Both the position numbers and the translations under genes were made by a program. The notes under the pieces were generated by a model. It had not been told where the DNA came from, did no database searches, and was given only the letters and a program-made list of their open reading frames with translations. A stretch of DNA of 64,000 nucleotides from an uncultured Draconibacterium sp. (GTDB lineage Bacteria; Bacteroidota; Bacteroidia; Bacteroidales; Prolixibacteraceae), in the NCBI GenBank assembly GCA_947492175.1, contig CANLMQ010000026.1, positions 18,039 to 82,038 on the forward strand, read 5' to 3'. Shown here in pieces: positions 24,916-34,212 of the stretch (its first letter is position 1; each line of letters begins with the position of its first letter).

Positions 24916-26370
24916 ATGAAGAAATTAGCAGACATTGGATTAATCGGGTTAGCCGTAATGGGCGAAAACCTTGTATTAAACATGGAGAGTAAAGGTTTTA
25001 CTGTAGCCGTGTTCAATCGTACAGTAGAAAAAGTTGATAACTTTATCAATGGTCGGGGTGCAGGTAAAAACTTTATCGGAGCACATTCCATCGAAGAACT
25101 TTGTGCTTCATTAGAACGTCCACGCAAAGTAATGATGCTGGTTAAAGCCGGTTCTCCTGTAGATGATTTTATCGATATGGTAATTCCTCACCTCGAGCCG
25201 GGAGATATTATTATCGACGGAGGAAACTCTCATTTCCCGGATACAATTCGCAGAACTAAATATGTTGAAAGCAAGGGTTTGTTGTACATCGGAACGGGTG
25301 TTTCGGGAGGAGAAGAAGGTGCCTTACTTGGGCCATCAATCATGCCGGGAGGATCGGCAGAAGCATGGCCTGCTGTAAAAGAGATTTTTCAGGCAGTTTC
25401 GGCAAAAGTTGAAGACGGTTCGCCTTGTTGTGAGTGGGTTGGAACTGACGGTGCCGGACACTTTGTTAAGATGGTTCACAACGGAATTGAGTATGGCGAC
25501 ATGCAAATTATTACCGAGGCTTACCAGTTAATGAAGGAATTACTGGGAATGAGCAACGACGAAATGCACCAGGTTTTCAAAAAATGGAACGAAGGAATTC
25601 TGGATAGCTACCTGATTGAAATTACACGCGATATTTTAGGCTATAAAGACGAAAACGGCGAAGAAACAGTTGAAATGATCCTCGACACTGCCGGACAAAA
25701 AGGAACCGGTAAATGGACAGGTATTTCAGCTCTCGATCTTGGCATTCCGCTAACATTGATTGGAGAGTCGGTTTTTGCCCGTTGTTTATCAGCACAAAAA
25801 GATTTACGTGTTGAGGCAGCCAAAGTAATTAACGGACCAAAGCCAGAATTTACTGGCGACAAACAACAGTTTATCGATGATATTGAAAGCGCGTTGCTTG
25901 GAGCAAAAATTATTTCATATGCACAAGGCTACAATCTAATGATGGAAGCTGCGAAAGAGCACAACTGGGATTTAAATTATGGCGATATCGCATTAATGTG
26001 GCGTGGTGGCTGTATTATTCGTTCGGTATTTTTAGGCGATATCAAAAAGGCTTTCGATAAAAATCCTGAATTACCAAACCTCCTGCTCGATCCGTTCTTC
26101 AAAGAAAAAGTGGAAGAAGCCCAGGCTGGCTGGAGAAGAGTTTGTGCCACAGCACTGGCAAACGGAGTACCAGTACCTGCACTAACCTCGGCTCTTTGCT
26201 ATTTCGATGGTTTCCGCAGCGAGCGTTTGCCTGCTAATTTATTGCAAGCGCAACGCGACTATTTTGGTGCACACACTTACGAAAGAATCGATAAACCACG
26301 TGGTGAGTTTTTCCACACCAACTGGACCGGTCGTGGTGGAGATACTGCTTCGTCTACCTACAATGTATAA
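24916..26370 (+). CDS. gnd: 6-phosphogluconate dehydrogenase, decarboxylating
   Basis: A 484-residue enzyme of normal long-chain (E. coli type) length. It oxidatively decarboxylates 6-phosphogluconate to ribulose 5-phosphate. The NADP site is GLAVMGENLVLNM (~10-22); the substrate site GGNSHFPDT and the catalytic Lys in GHFVKMVHNGIEYGDMQ follow, and the C-terminal signature block is RDYFGAHTYER. It closes the operon, 17 bases after pdxB, with a strong terminator 58 bases beyond its stop. Its presence suggests that the cluster's substrates enter the pentose phosphate pathway as gluconate or 6-phosphogluconate. Confidence 0.96.
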   Translation: MKKLADIGLIGLAVMGENLVLNMESKGFTVAVFNRTVEKVDNFINGRGAGKNFIGAHSIEELCASLERPRKVMMLVKAGSPVDDFIDMVIPHLEPGDIIIDGGNSHFPDTIRRTKYVESKGLLYIGTGVSGGEEGALLGPSIMPGGSAEAWPAVKEIFQAVSAKVEDGSPCCEWVGTDGAGHFVKMVHNGIEYGDMQIITEAYQLMKELLGMSNDEMHQVFKKWNEGILDSYLIEITRDILGYKDENGEETVEMILDTAGQKGTGKWTGISALDLGIPLTLIGESVFARCLSAQKDLRVEAAKVINGPKPEFTGDKQQFIDDIESALLGAKIISYAQGYNLMMEAAKEHNWDLNYGDIALMWRGGCIIRSVFLGDIKKAFDKNPELPNLLLDPFFKEKVEEAQAGWRRVCATALANGVPVPALTSALCYFDGFRSERLPANLLQAQRDYFGAHTYERIDKPRGEFFHTNWTGRGGDTASSTYNV

Positions 26371-26428
26371 TATTGACTTTAGATATTTCATTGCCTGATT
26401 AAAGATCATGCGATGATTAATAACAATA

Positions 26429-26465
26429 AAACCCGTTCTGTTAGTTTTATAAACAGAACGGGTTT
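26429..26465 (+). terminator. Rho-independent terminator after gnd
   Basis: AAACCCGTTCTGTT (26429-26442) and AACAGAACGGGTTT (26452-26465) pair perfectly over 14 bp with a 9-base loop, followed by ATTTG. It lies between the convergent gnd and zinc dehydrogenase genes and can serve both strands. Confidence 0.88.
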
Positions 26466-26497
26466 ATTTGTAATTTATCGCAATTCTGGAAACGTGC

Positions 26498-27535
26498 TTA
26501 CAAATTGATCATTGCTTTTATTGCTCCGTCTTTATACGCTTCTACAATATCAAAAGCAACTCCTGTTTCTTCCAAAGAAAAATTGTGGGTTACCATTTTT
26601 TCCACATCAATTTTACCGGTAACGACCAAATCGATAGCTTCTTCAACACAATGGTTTTGCCGGCGAACATTAATGATGGTTAACTCTTTTCTGCGCACCT
26701 GATCCATATCGAAAATATATTGCGCATCCGGAGGTATTCCTACTAATACCAATTTACCGCCCGGCTTTAGAATTTTTATCGCATTTGTTACAGCTTCCTG
26801 TTTACCACTGGCTTCAAATACAACATCGAGTAACAGTTCTTCCTCTTTTATAATCTTTGCCTCCACATTTTCCGTTTCAGGATTGATCAGATATTTTGCT
26901 CCAATCTCTTTGGCCTTTTCCAGCCTGTAGTCCAAAGGTTCAATTATTCCAATATTTGTAATTCCATCGGCCAAAAGTTTCATTAAAATACTTAAACCAA
27001 TAGGTCCTGATCCGAAAATACCAACCGAAGAACCAGCATTCTCAAGCCGGGCTAATTTTACAGTATAAACACCAATAGATAAAGGTTCGATTAAAGCTGC
27101 CTGTGCCGGGTTTAATTTGCCACTTACCGGAAAACAGGTAAAATCGGGCATAATAATATAATCAGCCAAGCAACCATCCAATTGGCCTGGACAGCCCAGA
27201 AATTTATTATTCCGGCAAGTATGTGGCCGTCCGGCCAAACACTGTTCGCATGTTCCGCAATGTACCGCAGGATCCACCACAACAAGATCACCAACTTTTA
27301 CATTGGTAACACTTACTCCTGTTTCTTCAATAATCCCGGAGCATTCATGCCCAACCGGAAAAGGATACTTTACCACCTGACTGCCAATCTTTCCTTCGGC
27401 ATAATAGTGAATATCCGATCCACAAACCCCAATGGTGCTGAGTTTTATTTTTACTTCATTCTGATTCTTAATTTCCGGGATTGCAGAATCCACCAATTCC
27501 ATTTCCCGAATACCGGTAAGTACAACTTTTCTCAT
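26498..27535 (-). CDS. Zinc-dependent polyol/alcohol dehydrogenase, MDR superfamily
   Basis: A 345-residue medium-chain dehydrogenase of the sorbitol/xylitol/galactitol-phosphate type. Catalytic zinc ligands are C38 (GVCGSDIHYY) and H63/E64 (GHECSG); structural zinc cysteines are C93, C96, C99 and C107 (HCGTCEQCLAGRPHTC). The Rossmann motif GIFGSGPIGLSIL is near residue 168. It should oxidise a polyol or sugar alcohol with NAD(P). Substrate specificity cannot be read. It is convergent with gnd and monocistronic, and its upstream region holds a 14-bp operator-like palindrome. Confidence 0.9.
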   Translation of the reverse strand: MRKVVLTGIREMELVDSAIPEIKNQNEVKIKLSTIGVCGSDIHYYAEGKIGSQVVKYPFPVGHECSGIIEETGVSVTNVKVGDLVVVDPAVHCGTCEQCLAGRPHTCRNNKFLGCPGQLDGCLADYIIMPDFTCFPVSGKLNPAQAALIEPLSIGVYTVKLARLENAGSSVGIFGSGPIGLSILMKLLADGITNIGIIEPLDYRLEKAKEIGAKYLINPETENVEAKIIKEEELLLDVVFEASGKQEAVTNAIKILKPGGKLVLVGIPPDAQYIFDMDQVRRKELTIINVRRQNHCVEEAIDLVVTGKIDVEKMVTHNFSLEETGVAFDIVEAYKDGAIKAMINL

Positions 27536-27619
27536 TTCTTTTTATCTAATCTTTCAAAATTATACTTTTTCAAGTAATTATTGTGCTGAACTGTCCTGCA
27601 AACCATTACTACAATTATC

Positions 27620-27633
27620 ATGACATTTGTCAT
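27620..27633. promoter_or_regulatory. Operator-like palindrome upstream of zinc dehydrogenase
   Basis: ATGACATTTGTCAT is a perfect dyad (ATGACA-TT-TGTCAT), extended with one mismatch into TTATC/AATA flanks. It centres about 90 bases upstream of the dehydrogenase ATG (27535). The TGACA..TGTCA form resembles sites of Crp/Fnr-type regulators. The regulator is unknown. The remaining 27536-27619 and 27634-27835 hold AT-rich sequence with no gene that I can support. Confidence 0.45.
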
Positions 27634-27839
27634 AATATTTACTTTACTTTAGATTTGAACGTTTTAGTAACATATTCAAAATAACATAGAAATATTTTAT
27701 AACACATCTACCTATTTGACTCTCCTCTATTACAAGAACTTAACATTGAAAAAACTCGTTTTTTTAACAAATATTAATTAATTTTTAAAAATGATTAACA
27801 TTTAAAACGATTTTATGTTATCTTAGCCCTGCCTTTATA

Positions 27840-27958
27840 AAAAAAGAGTTAGAAACTTATTAAAACTACCTTTTCTCAGTTAGACCAATAAGTTTTCTGA
27901 TCTAACTAAACTAGACTATGAACAATCGGGTTATCATTTAAAGATAACCCGTTTTTTT
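27840..27958 (+). ncRNA. Candidate structured RNA with terminator
   Basis: No reading frame is credible here, yet the stretch has RNA-like structure. AGAAACTTATT (27851-27861) pairs with AATAAGTTTTCT (27887-27898) with one bulge; AGTTAGA (27878-27884) pairs with TCTAACT (27901-27907), partly exclusive of the first helix; and a perfect 9-bp terminator (27927-27935 with 27943-27951) ends in seven T. A TATCTTAG word at 27819-27826 is one mismatch from a Bacteroidota -7 box. A small RNA or switch-like element is inferred; no known class was recognised. Confidence 0.45.
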
Positions 27959-28128
27959 GCTCATTATCACAAGCCTGAGGGATCACCTGCAAAAATCCGG
28001 TAGATTACTATTTTAATATTGCTGCCGCAGGCCTTCATTTTTTTCTACAAAAACGAAGCAAAAAAATATTGGTGTAAATCCCACCTATTTTTATGAAAAG
28101 TTAAGCCACTGTATAAAATAATTATATG

Positions 28129-28351
28129 CGAGCTAAATTTATATCAGCACGAGCTATATTAAATTAGATACGAGCAATTTCTATTTATATGCGAGCTAAT
28201 TATAAATACTTGTGAGTAGAAAATAATAATTTGCGAGCTATACTCGCAAACAGATAATATATACTTGCATATAACTATTAATAGCTCGCTGGTAATTATA
28301 TTTAGCATGTACAATAAATTTTATAGCTCGTAGAAGATTATTAAATACTCG
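28129..28351. repeat. 12-copy, 21-bp-phased array of CGAGCTA-like motifs with one dyad axis
   Basis: Six motifs read on the + strand begin at 28129, 28150, 28171, 28192, 28213 and 28234. Six inverted motifs begin at 28242, 28263, 28284, 28305, 28326 and 28347. Every interval in each set is exactly 21 bp, and the two sets mirror each other about position 28240, where they meet in TTGCGAGCTATACTCGCAA. The motif is CGAGCTA or CGAGTA (some copies degenerate: CGAGCAA, TGAGTA, CAAGTA, CATGCTA). The 14-16 bases between motifs are AT-rich and not conserved, nor complementary between halves, so this is not a hairpin, tandem repeat or CRISPR. Two helical turns per repeat puts all motifs on one DNA face, as for a cooperative protein-binding array. 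Confidence 0.85.
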
Positions 28352-28433
28352 TACTATAATATTCTTTGCAGGAATTTATTCGAGAGAAAAGAAAACTGAA
28401 TTTAAGGGTGATTCCAAAATTTTGAAGTCCAGA

Positions 28434-29777
28434 TTAATCCATTCCTAATTTTCTGAGATTTTTGCGAAAACGAAGGTAAAACAAGATTCCAGCAGTGCTA
28501 AGCCCCACCAGGAATCCAAACCAAATACCTTGCGGCCCCACATTCAAAAGAAAGGCAAATACATAACTTGTTGGAATCCCCACCAACAAATAAGCAATAA
28601 TAGCAATGAACATTGGCACTGTAACATCAGCCATCCCGCGAAGCGTACTAAGCATTATTACCTGTAATCCATCGAAAAGTTGAAATACTGCAGCTACAAT
28701 TAATAAGCCTGCCGAAATTCTAATCACCTCAATATCCGTAGTAAACAGATACGGCAATATATTTCGTCCTAAAACAAGTATCAAGGCAGATGTTGACATA
28801 AACATTAATACAAGGTGAGTAGAAGCATACGACGCCCTTTTCATCGATTTATAATCTTTTATGCCCATTTGATGACTCACCCTAATTGTGTTTGCCTGCG
28901 AGACTCCCAAGGCAATCATATAAGTAACAGTAGCCATACCCAACGCCACCTGATGTGCAGCAAGTTGAGTTTCGCCTAACCATCCCATCATTACTGCTCC
29001 TATACCAAAAGTACTTACCTCAACAATCAATTGAAATCCAATAGGCAAACCAATCCTTAGTAACGACAACACATGTTTTTTAACCATGGGCTTATAGTGT
29101 GCCAAAACAAAATATCTTCGGTAGCGCGAGTTGCGCAGAATATAAATACTAAACAACAATGGCATAATAATACGCGATACCAATGTACCAATACCAGCAC
29201 CGTTTAGTCCCATGGCAGGCATTCCCAGTTTCCCGAAAATAAATACATAATTTACCAATATATTAACAACGTTTGCGGTAAGCGTAATTTGCATGGCCAT
29301 TTTTGTGTTTCCCAAACCTTCAAAAAATTGTTTAAAGGTGAAAAACAACATAAAGGGAAGATAGGAAGCACACAATAGCAAATAATAGGGCTTTGCCAAA
29401 CTTAATACTTCAGGACTTTGTCCCATTAGCGGTAAAAAGATATACACACTGAGCATGATTAATGCCAATCCCGTACCGGCAATCAAATGAGAGAAAATCC
29501 CGTTTTTTAACCAAACTGTAGTTTTATTCAGGTCTCCATTTCCAAAAGCTTTACCAACCAAAGGCGTAAGACCAAACGTTAGCCCCATGCCAAAAACCAT
29601 ACCTATAATAAACACACTATTGGCAAAAGCTGCTGCTGCCAGTTCCGAGGTTCCCACATGACCAACCATCATGTTATCAACCAATGAAACTGTAACCTGT
29701 CCAATTTGAGATAAAACAATTGGAAATGCCAATGCAAGGTTTCGCCTGTAAAAAGGAATATATTCTTTAATTTTCAC
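28434..29777 (-). CDS. MATE-family multidrug/cation efflux transporter
   Basis: A 447-residue inner-membrane protein with twelve hydrophobic segments in two MatE halves. Family sequence is seen in FPIVLSQIGQVTVSLVDNMMVGHVGTSELAAAAFA (N-half) and GLPIGFQLIVEVSTFGIGAVMMGWLGETQLAAHQVAL (C-half). It is a secondary transporter that exports cationic drugs or metabolites against Na+ or H+. It stands alone between the 12-copy array and the DUF5916 gene, in the same direction as the latter with a 21-base gap, so cotranscription with it is likely. Confidence 0.95.
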   Translation of the reverse strand: MKIKEYIPFYRRNLALAFPIVLSQIGQVTVSLVDNMMVGHVGTSELAAAAFANSVFIIGMVFGMGLTFGLTPLVGKAFGNGDLNKTTVWLKNGIFSHLIAGTGLALIMLSVYIFLPLMGQSPEVLSLAKPYYLLLCASYLPFMLFFTFKQFFEGLGNTKMAMQITLTANVVNILVNYVFIFGKLGMPAMGLNGAGIGTLVSRIIMPLLFSIYILRNSRYRRYFVLAHYKPMVKKHVLSLLRIGLPIGFQLIVEVSTFGIGAVMMGWLGETQLAAHQVALGMATVTYMIALGVSQANTIRVSHQMGIKDYKSMKRASYASTHLVLMFMSTSALILVLGRNILPYLFTTDIEVIRISAGLLIVAAVFQLFDGLQVIMLSTLRGMADVTVPMFIAIIAYLLVGIPTSYVFAFLLNVGPQGIWFGFLVGLSTAGILFYLRFRKNLRKLGMD

Positions 29778-29798
29778 GACGACAAAGATAAACTTTTG

Positions 29799-32408
29799 TT
29801 ACAACGAGAACCAGTAACTCAGTTTTATCATAAAAGCATTCTCCGATTTCAGTTTTCTTATGTTTTTTAAACTACCAAAAACCGAAGTATTATATTTATC
29901 AATGTATTCGAAGCGACTATTAGTCCATACAAAATACAGGGTCGATCCGGTTTTATATTCCCAACGCGCCACAAAATTGGACCGGAACTCCTGAAAATCA
30001 AAATCAAAGTCAAAACTTTCAAAATCGTGATAAACAGTATTGTTATCATCAATTAACAGTCCGTCTTTCTTTTCCAATAAATCGAAACGCTCCGAAAGAC
30101 TTTTCGATTTAGAATCTGCAACCCTTCTGTAATTCAAATACTTCCCGGTTGAAACATACGGACTTCCATAATACTGAAGCGAAAATTCGGGTGTAATAAA
30201 AAGTTCTGCTCTGAAAGTAGTATAAAACGTTTGACGGTCGAGCAATCCCACCAGGTATTCGCGCTTATTGTCGATTAATGAGTACCCAACATATTGGCTA
30301 TTGTCTTTTAACGTTTCATAAACTGATTGACACGAGAGCAAAAACCGGTTACTTACCTGCCAGTTAACTGAGAATGCGTAATTATTAGTTTTGGTAATAT
30401 CATCATCATTTCTGCTGATATTTGCATTTAAAGCCAGCATTAAATCTTTCTGTGAATTTGATTGTAAAGCCATACGAACCGTATTTGCACCATCTATTCG
30501 CAACGATGGTCCACCACGAAGTGCACGTGTATCAATCTCATTAAAAACACGATCAATCATAAAATTTAACCGCCAGTAATTCTTAAACCGCATTTTTAAA
30601 TAAATATCCATATCGTCCCAGATATTTTCTCCCCCATAACTCCATTTATGTCCCTGGCTTACTTTTACCGAATAATTCAAAATAATTCCTTTTGGTCGGT
30701 TTACACGGTATTGAACATCAAAATCCTGGGAGATATAATCTGCCTGTCGCAAATAACCAATATCGTTTAAATCAACACCCGGAGAACGCCATTCAAGGGC
30801 ACCATCAACCACAAATTTACCACTACGTTTTCCTCCGGAAATTTCTCCTCCCCAGCCACTCAGACTGGTTTTGGTAGGATCATAATTTAAATGATCGGCA
30901 TCTTCGCGCTGGAAATAGTGTCGTGAATTACGCTGCAAACGTGCAATTGATTTTTCGCTTCCGTTACTATTTGAAGCAAAACTCTTTGCAGCAACATAAT
31001 ATTTCCGGTTCTTCCAGTTGTGTTCAAAATCCAATCCTCCCACCAACGAATTATCGGTTAGAAATTCCAGGTTTTCATCCTTAATATTTCGGATTGTTGA
31101 AGTAAATATTCCTCCCAACACTGTACTTCCATTGTTTAGATCCTGCTTAACCCGGCCAATTGTATAATTCGTAAAGGGTTCAACAGCTTCTTTTATCGCA
31201 TCATTGGCAGTTTTAACAGTTGCCTCTTCGTGGGCAGTAACACTGTTTACAATTCCAACCGACAATCCTTTTTTGTTTTTACCGGTAAGTTTTAAAGCAT
31301 TTAATATTGTAGCATTTTCCGGCATCGACATACTTTCAATCCCCTCAATATAATAGGTAGGATCATAACTTGGTTCATGTCCAATTCTTCTGGAGTAAAA
31401 TAACATATCACTGCCTGAATTATACTCCAATATACTGTTCCCTTCCAAAAAGAAGGGGCGCTTTTCATCGTAGAAAGTTTCATACGAAGTCAGGTTCAGT
31501 TCCGACGGATCGGCTTCAACCTGTCCAAAATCCGGATTAAAAGTATAATCTAATGTAAAATTCGAAGTCACCCCTATTTTCCCGTCAACACCAAATCCAT
31601 ATTTCATTTTATCGGTAGCTTCCGGAAGATACTTGGCACTACTATATGGCATAACTTCAAAATTACGTTTGTAGGGAATATCTTTTATCCCCCGTAATTC
31701 GCCAAAAATATATACCATTGCAGGAGCATCAATGGGAATTAATTTCCATTGGCTTTCTTCACTTAAGCGGTAAATGTACCGCCAAATGTGCATGCCCCAA
31801 ACATGTTCATCTTTGTTTGCAAAACGTATTTGAGTAAAAGGAATCCTCATTTCGGCGTACCATGCCGAGTCTCCAACCGATGTTTTTCCGTCCCAAACAG
31901 CATTCCAGTTAAAATCCCAGCCATATTCTCCCATGTGCATCAGATCAACTTTCTGCCCGGCAGAAGTCAGGTTAAATTCAAAAGCAGTTTGTTTATCATT
32001 ATACGAATCGATGGCAATACCGGCTATATCTCCAACCGTATAGTCATCTCGTGGTCCGAGTAACGGACTCATTTTCTCAGGTTCGTTATCGTGTGCGATT
32101 ACAGCGAAGTATAAATACTTATCATCGTACAGAATCTTAATTTCCGTTTCTTGCGACGGAGCTTTGGCCTGATGGGGTTGTTGTTGAATAAATCCGCCAT
32201 CCCAGTTGCCCACTGTTTGCCAACATTCATCGTTTAATTTACCATCTATCTTGGGAACAAGTTCGGTTCGAGTAGCATAGTAAACCCGTTTTATACTTGC
32301 ATAATGGTTCACTAACGAATCATCCGACAAGGTATACTCCATATCCTGGGCATACGAATTAAACAGACAAACTCCCAAAAAAACGACTAAATAAAGTTTA
32401 AATTGCAT
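29799..32408 (-). CDS. DUF5916 outer-membrane protein with N-terminal carbohydrate-binding (CBM9-like) domain
   Basis: An 869-residue secreted protein with signal peptide (MQFKLYLVVFLGVCLFNSYAQ). The first ~40-230 residues form a CBM9-like beta sandwich (PKIDGKLNDECWQTVGNWDGGFIQQQP, then DAIAGIAIDSYNDKQTAFEF-like strands). The rest is the DUF5916 beta-barrel block, including DYTFNPDFGQVEADPSELNLTSYETFYDEKRPFFLEG, and ends in an aromatic strand (IKLSYWFSL), as outer-membrane barrels do. The pair of domains is common in Bacteroidota surface proteins of unknown role. It lies upstream of the MATE gene by 21 bases. Confidence 0.87.
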   Translation of the reverse strand: MQFKLYLVVFLGVCLFNSYAQDMEYTLSDDSLVNHYASIKRVYYATRTELVPKIDGKLNDECWQTVGNWDGGFIQQQPHQAKAPSQETEIKILYDDKYLYFAVIAHDNEPEKMSPLLGPRDDYTVGDIAGIAIDSYNDKQTAFEFNLTSAGQKVDLMHMGEYGWDFNWNAVWDGKTSVGDSAWYAEMRIPFTQIRFANKDEHVWGMHIWRYIYRLSEESQWKLIPIDAPAMVYIFGELRGIKDIPYKRNFEVMPYSSAKYLPEATDKMKYGFGVDGKIGVTSNFTLDYTFNPDFGQVEADPSELNLTSYETFYDEKRPFFLEGNSILEYNSGSDMLFYSRRIGHEPSYDPTYYIEGIESMSMPENATILNALKLTGKNKKGLSVGIVNSVTAHEEATVKTANDAIKEAVEPFTNYTIGRVKQDLNNGSTVLGGIFTSTIRNIKDENLEFLTDNSLVGGLDFEHNWKNRKYYVAAKSFASNSNGSEKSIARLQRNSRHYFQREDADHLNYDPTKTSLSGWGGEISGGKRSGKFVVDGALEWRSPGVDLNDIGYLRQADYISQDFDVQYRVNRPKGIILNYSVKVSQGHKWSYGGENIWDDMDIYLKMRFKNYWRLNFMIDRVFNEIDTRALRGGPSLRIDGANTVRMALQSNSQKDLMLALNANISRNDDDITKTNNYAFSVNWQVSNRFLLSCQSVYETLKDNSQYVGYSLIDNKREYLVGLLDRQTFYTTFRAELFITPEFSLQYYGSPYVSTGKYLNYRRVADSKSKSLSERFDLLEKKDGLLIDDNNTVYHDFESFDFDFDFQEFRSNFVARWEYKTGSTLYFVWTNSRFEYIDKYNTSVFGSLKNIRKLKSENAFMIKLSYWFSL

Positions 32409-32569
32409 GGTTGGTTAAATTAATGGTCAGCTAAAATAGAATCTTTTAGGTTAACAAAAAATAATTTACGACATAAATTTAAAATTAGAACAAGTCCTTT
32501 GTATTTTCTAATAATTACAAATCAATCCAAGACATTACATATCAATTCACATTTATTAACATATTTTCA

Positions 32570-32600
32570 TTTGTCAATTGAAAGACCAAAGGTAAATTCG
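32570..32600 (+). promoter_or_regulatory. Candidate promoter of the acyl-CoA carboxylase operon
   Basis: TTTG at 32570-32573, 19 bases, then TAAATTCG at 32593-32600 follows the Bacteroidota form TTTG-N19-TAnnTTTG with one mismatch. It lies about 100 bases before the biotin carboxylase ATG. Confidence 0.5.
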
Positions 32601-32697
32601 ATGACCAACTTTTTTCTACATTAAACAATTTTCAGAAAACCGAGTTATTTATAGCAGATTTTGAAATAGCTTAATTTTTTACTGAATTGAAAATTAT

Positions 32698-34203
32698 ATG
32701 AAGAAAATCAAAAAGATTCTAATCGCAAACCGTGGTGAAATTGCCATACGTGTAATGCGAACATGTAGAGAGCTGGACATTGAAACTGTGGCTATATATT
32801 CCGAAGCCGACCGGACATCTCTTCACGTAAGGTATGCACACGAAGCTTATTACGTTGGCAAAGCACCTTCTTCAGAGAGTTATTTAAACATCGACAAAAT
32901 TATTGAAATAGCGAAACGAAGCAATGCCGATGCCATTCATCCTGGTTATGGTTTTCTGTCGGAAAATGCAGAATTCGCCGAAATATGCGAACGCGAAGGA
33001 ATACAATTTATAGGTCCTTCTCCTGAAGTTATAATACGAATGGGAGATAAAATACAGGCGCGCGAAGCAATGACAGCAGCAGGAATACCGGTAGTTCCCG
33101 GTACCGATTCTGAAATTAAAACAGAAGAAGAAGTATTGGCGGTTATTGAAGAAATAGGCCTACCGGTAATGATCAAGGCTTCGGCAGGTGGCGGAGGAAA
33201 AGGAATGCGATTGGTAAAAAACCGTTCCGAAGTAGTTTCGGCTGTGCGTGCCGCACGTTCTGAGGCAAAAGCAGCATTTGGCAACGATGCGGTTTACATC
33301 GAAAAATACATTACATCTCCCCATCATATCGAGTTTCAGATACTGGCAGACCAACACGGAAATACGGTACACTTATTTGAACGCGAATGCTCTGTGCAGC
33401 GCCGGCATCAGAAAATGATAGAAGAAACACCCTCTCCCTTAATGACCGATGAATTACGCAAGGAAATGGGGAAAGCTGCTGTTGAAGCCGCCAAAGCTGT
33501 AAGTTATCACGGAGCAGGTACCATCGAATTTTTAGTTGACAACGAACTGAATTATTATTTTCTTGAGATGAATACACGCTTGCAGGTGGAGCATCCGATT
33601 ACCGAACGTGTAACCGGAATTGACCTTGTAAAGCAACAAATATTCGTAGCCGAAGGACAAAAGCTGGCCTTTAAACAAGAAGATTTAAAACAAAAGGGGC
33701 ATGCCATTGAATGCCGCGTATATGCCGAAGACCCGGACAACAATTTTATGCCCAGTGCCGGAAAAGTATATAAAATATCAGCCCCGCTGGGACTTGGAGT
33801 TCGAACCGATGGTTATGTTTATGAAGGTTATGAAATACCGATCTACTACGACCCAATGATTTCGAAACTTATAGTTTGGGGTAAAACCAGAAACGAAGCA
33901 ATTGCCCGTATGCGGCGAGCCTTATACGAATACAAAATAACGGGAGTAAAAACTTCAATTAAAATGCTGGAGCGGGTAATGAATAACGAAAATTTTATCT
34001 CCGGAAATTATGACACTCATTTTATTGAAAAGAATCAGGATCAGCTTCTATCTTCGGGGCCTAAAAAAGATCCTGTTGATATGGTAATTATTGCTACGCT
34101 TATTGATTATCTGGATAAAATCGGAACCACTGAAGCAAACACCAAAGAATTTGCACCGGCACAAAGTCGCTGGAAAAAAATCCCTTATGTAAATCATTTT
34201 TAA
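32698..34203 (+). CDS. accC: Biotin carboxylase subunit of an acyl-CoA carboxylase
   Basis: A 501-residue ATP-grasp enzyme that carboxylates the biotin on the partner carrier protein using bicarbonate and ATP. Seen are KILIANRGEIAIRVMRTCRE at the start, the glycine-rich ATP loop SAGGGGKGMRLV (~160-171), HHIEFQILAD, and the catalytic EMNTRLQVEHPITE (~286-299). The ~50-residue C-terminal tail after the standard 450-residue core is longer than E. coli AccC. Directly followed at 9 bases by the carrier gene and then the carboxyltransferase gene, it is a three-subunit propionyl/acyl-CoA carboxylase rather than fatty-acid acetyl-CoA carboxylase, whose AccA/AccD are not here. Confidence 0.95.
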   Translation: MKKIKKILIANRGEIAIRVMRTCRELDIETVAIYSEADRTSLHVRYAHEAYYVGKAPSSESYLNIDKIIEIAKRSNADAIHPGYGFLSENAEFAEICEREGIQFIGPSPEVIIRMGDKIQAREAMTAAGIPVVPGTDSEIKTEEEVLAVIEEIGLPVMIKASAGGGGKGMRLVKNRSEVVSAVRAARSEAKAAFGNDAVYIEKYITSPHHIEFQILADQHGNTVHLFERECSVQRRHQKMIEETPSPLMTDELRKEMGKAAVEAAKAVSYHGAGTIEFLVDNELNYYFLEMNTRLQVEHPITERVTGIDLVKQQIFVAEGQKLAFKQEDLKQKGHAIECRVYAEDPDNNFMPSAGKVYKISAPLGLGVRTDGYVYEGYEIPIYYDPMISKLIVWGKTRNEAIARMRRALYEYKITGVKTSIKMLERVMNNENFISGNYDTHFIEKNQDQLLSSGPKKDPVDMVIIATLIDYLDKIGTTEANTKEFAPAQSRWKKIPYVNHF

Positions 34204-34212
34204 TCGAAAACT

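Noticed and set aside
28120..28360. CRISPR array
   Set aside because: Motifs are 5-7 bases, 21 bp apart and half are inverted; no 24-36 bp repeats or cas genes.
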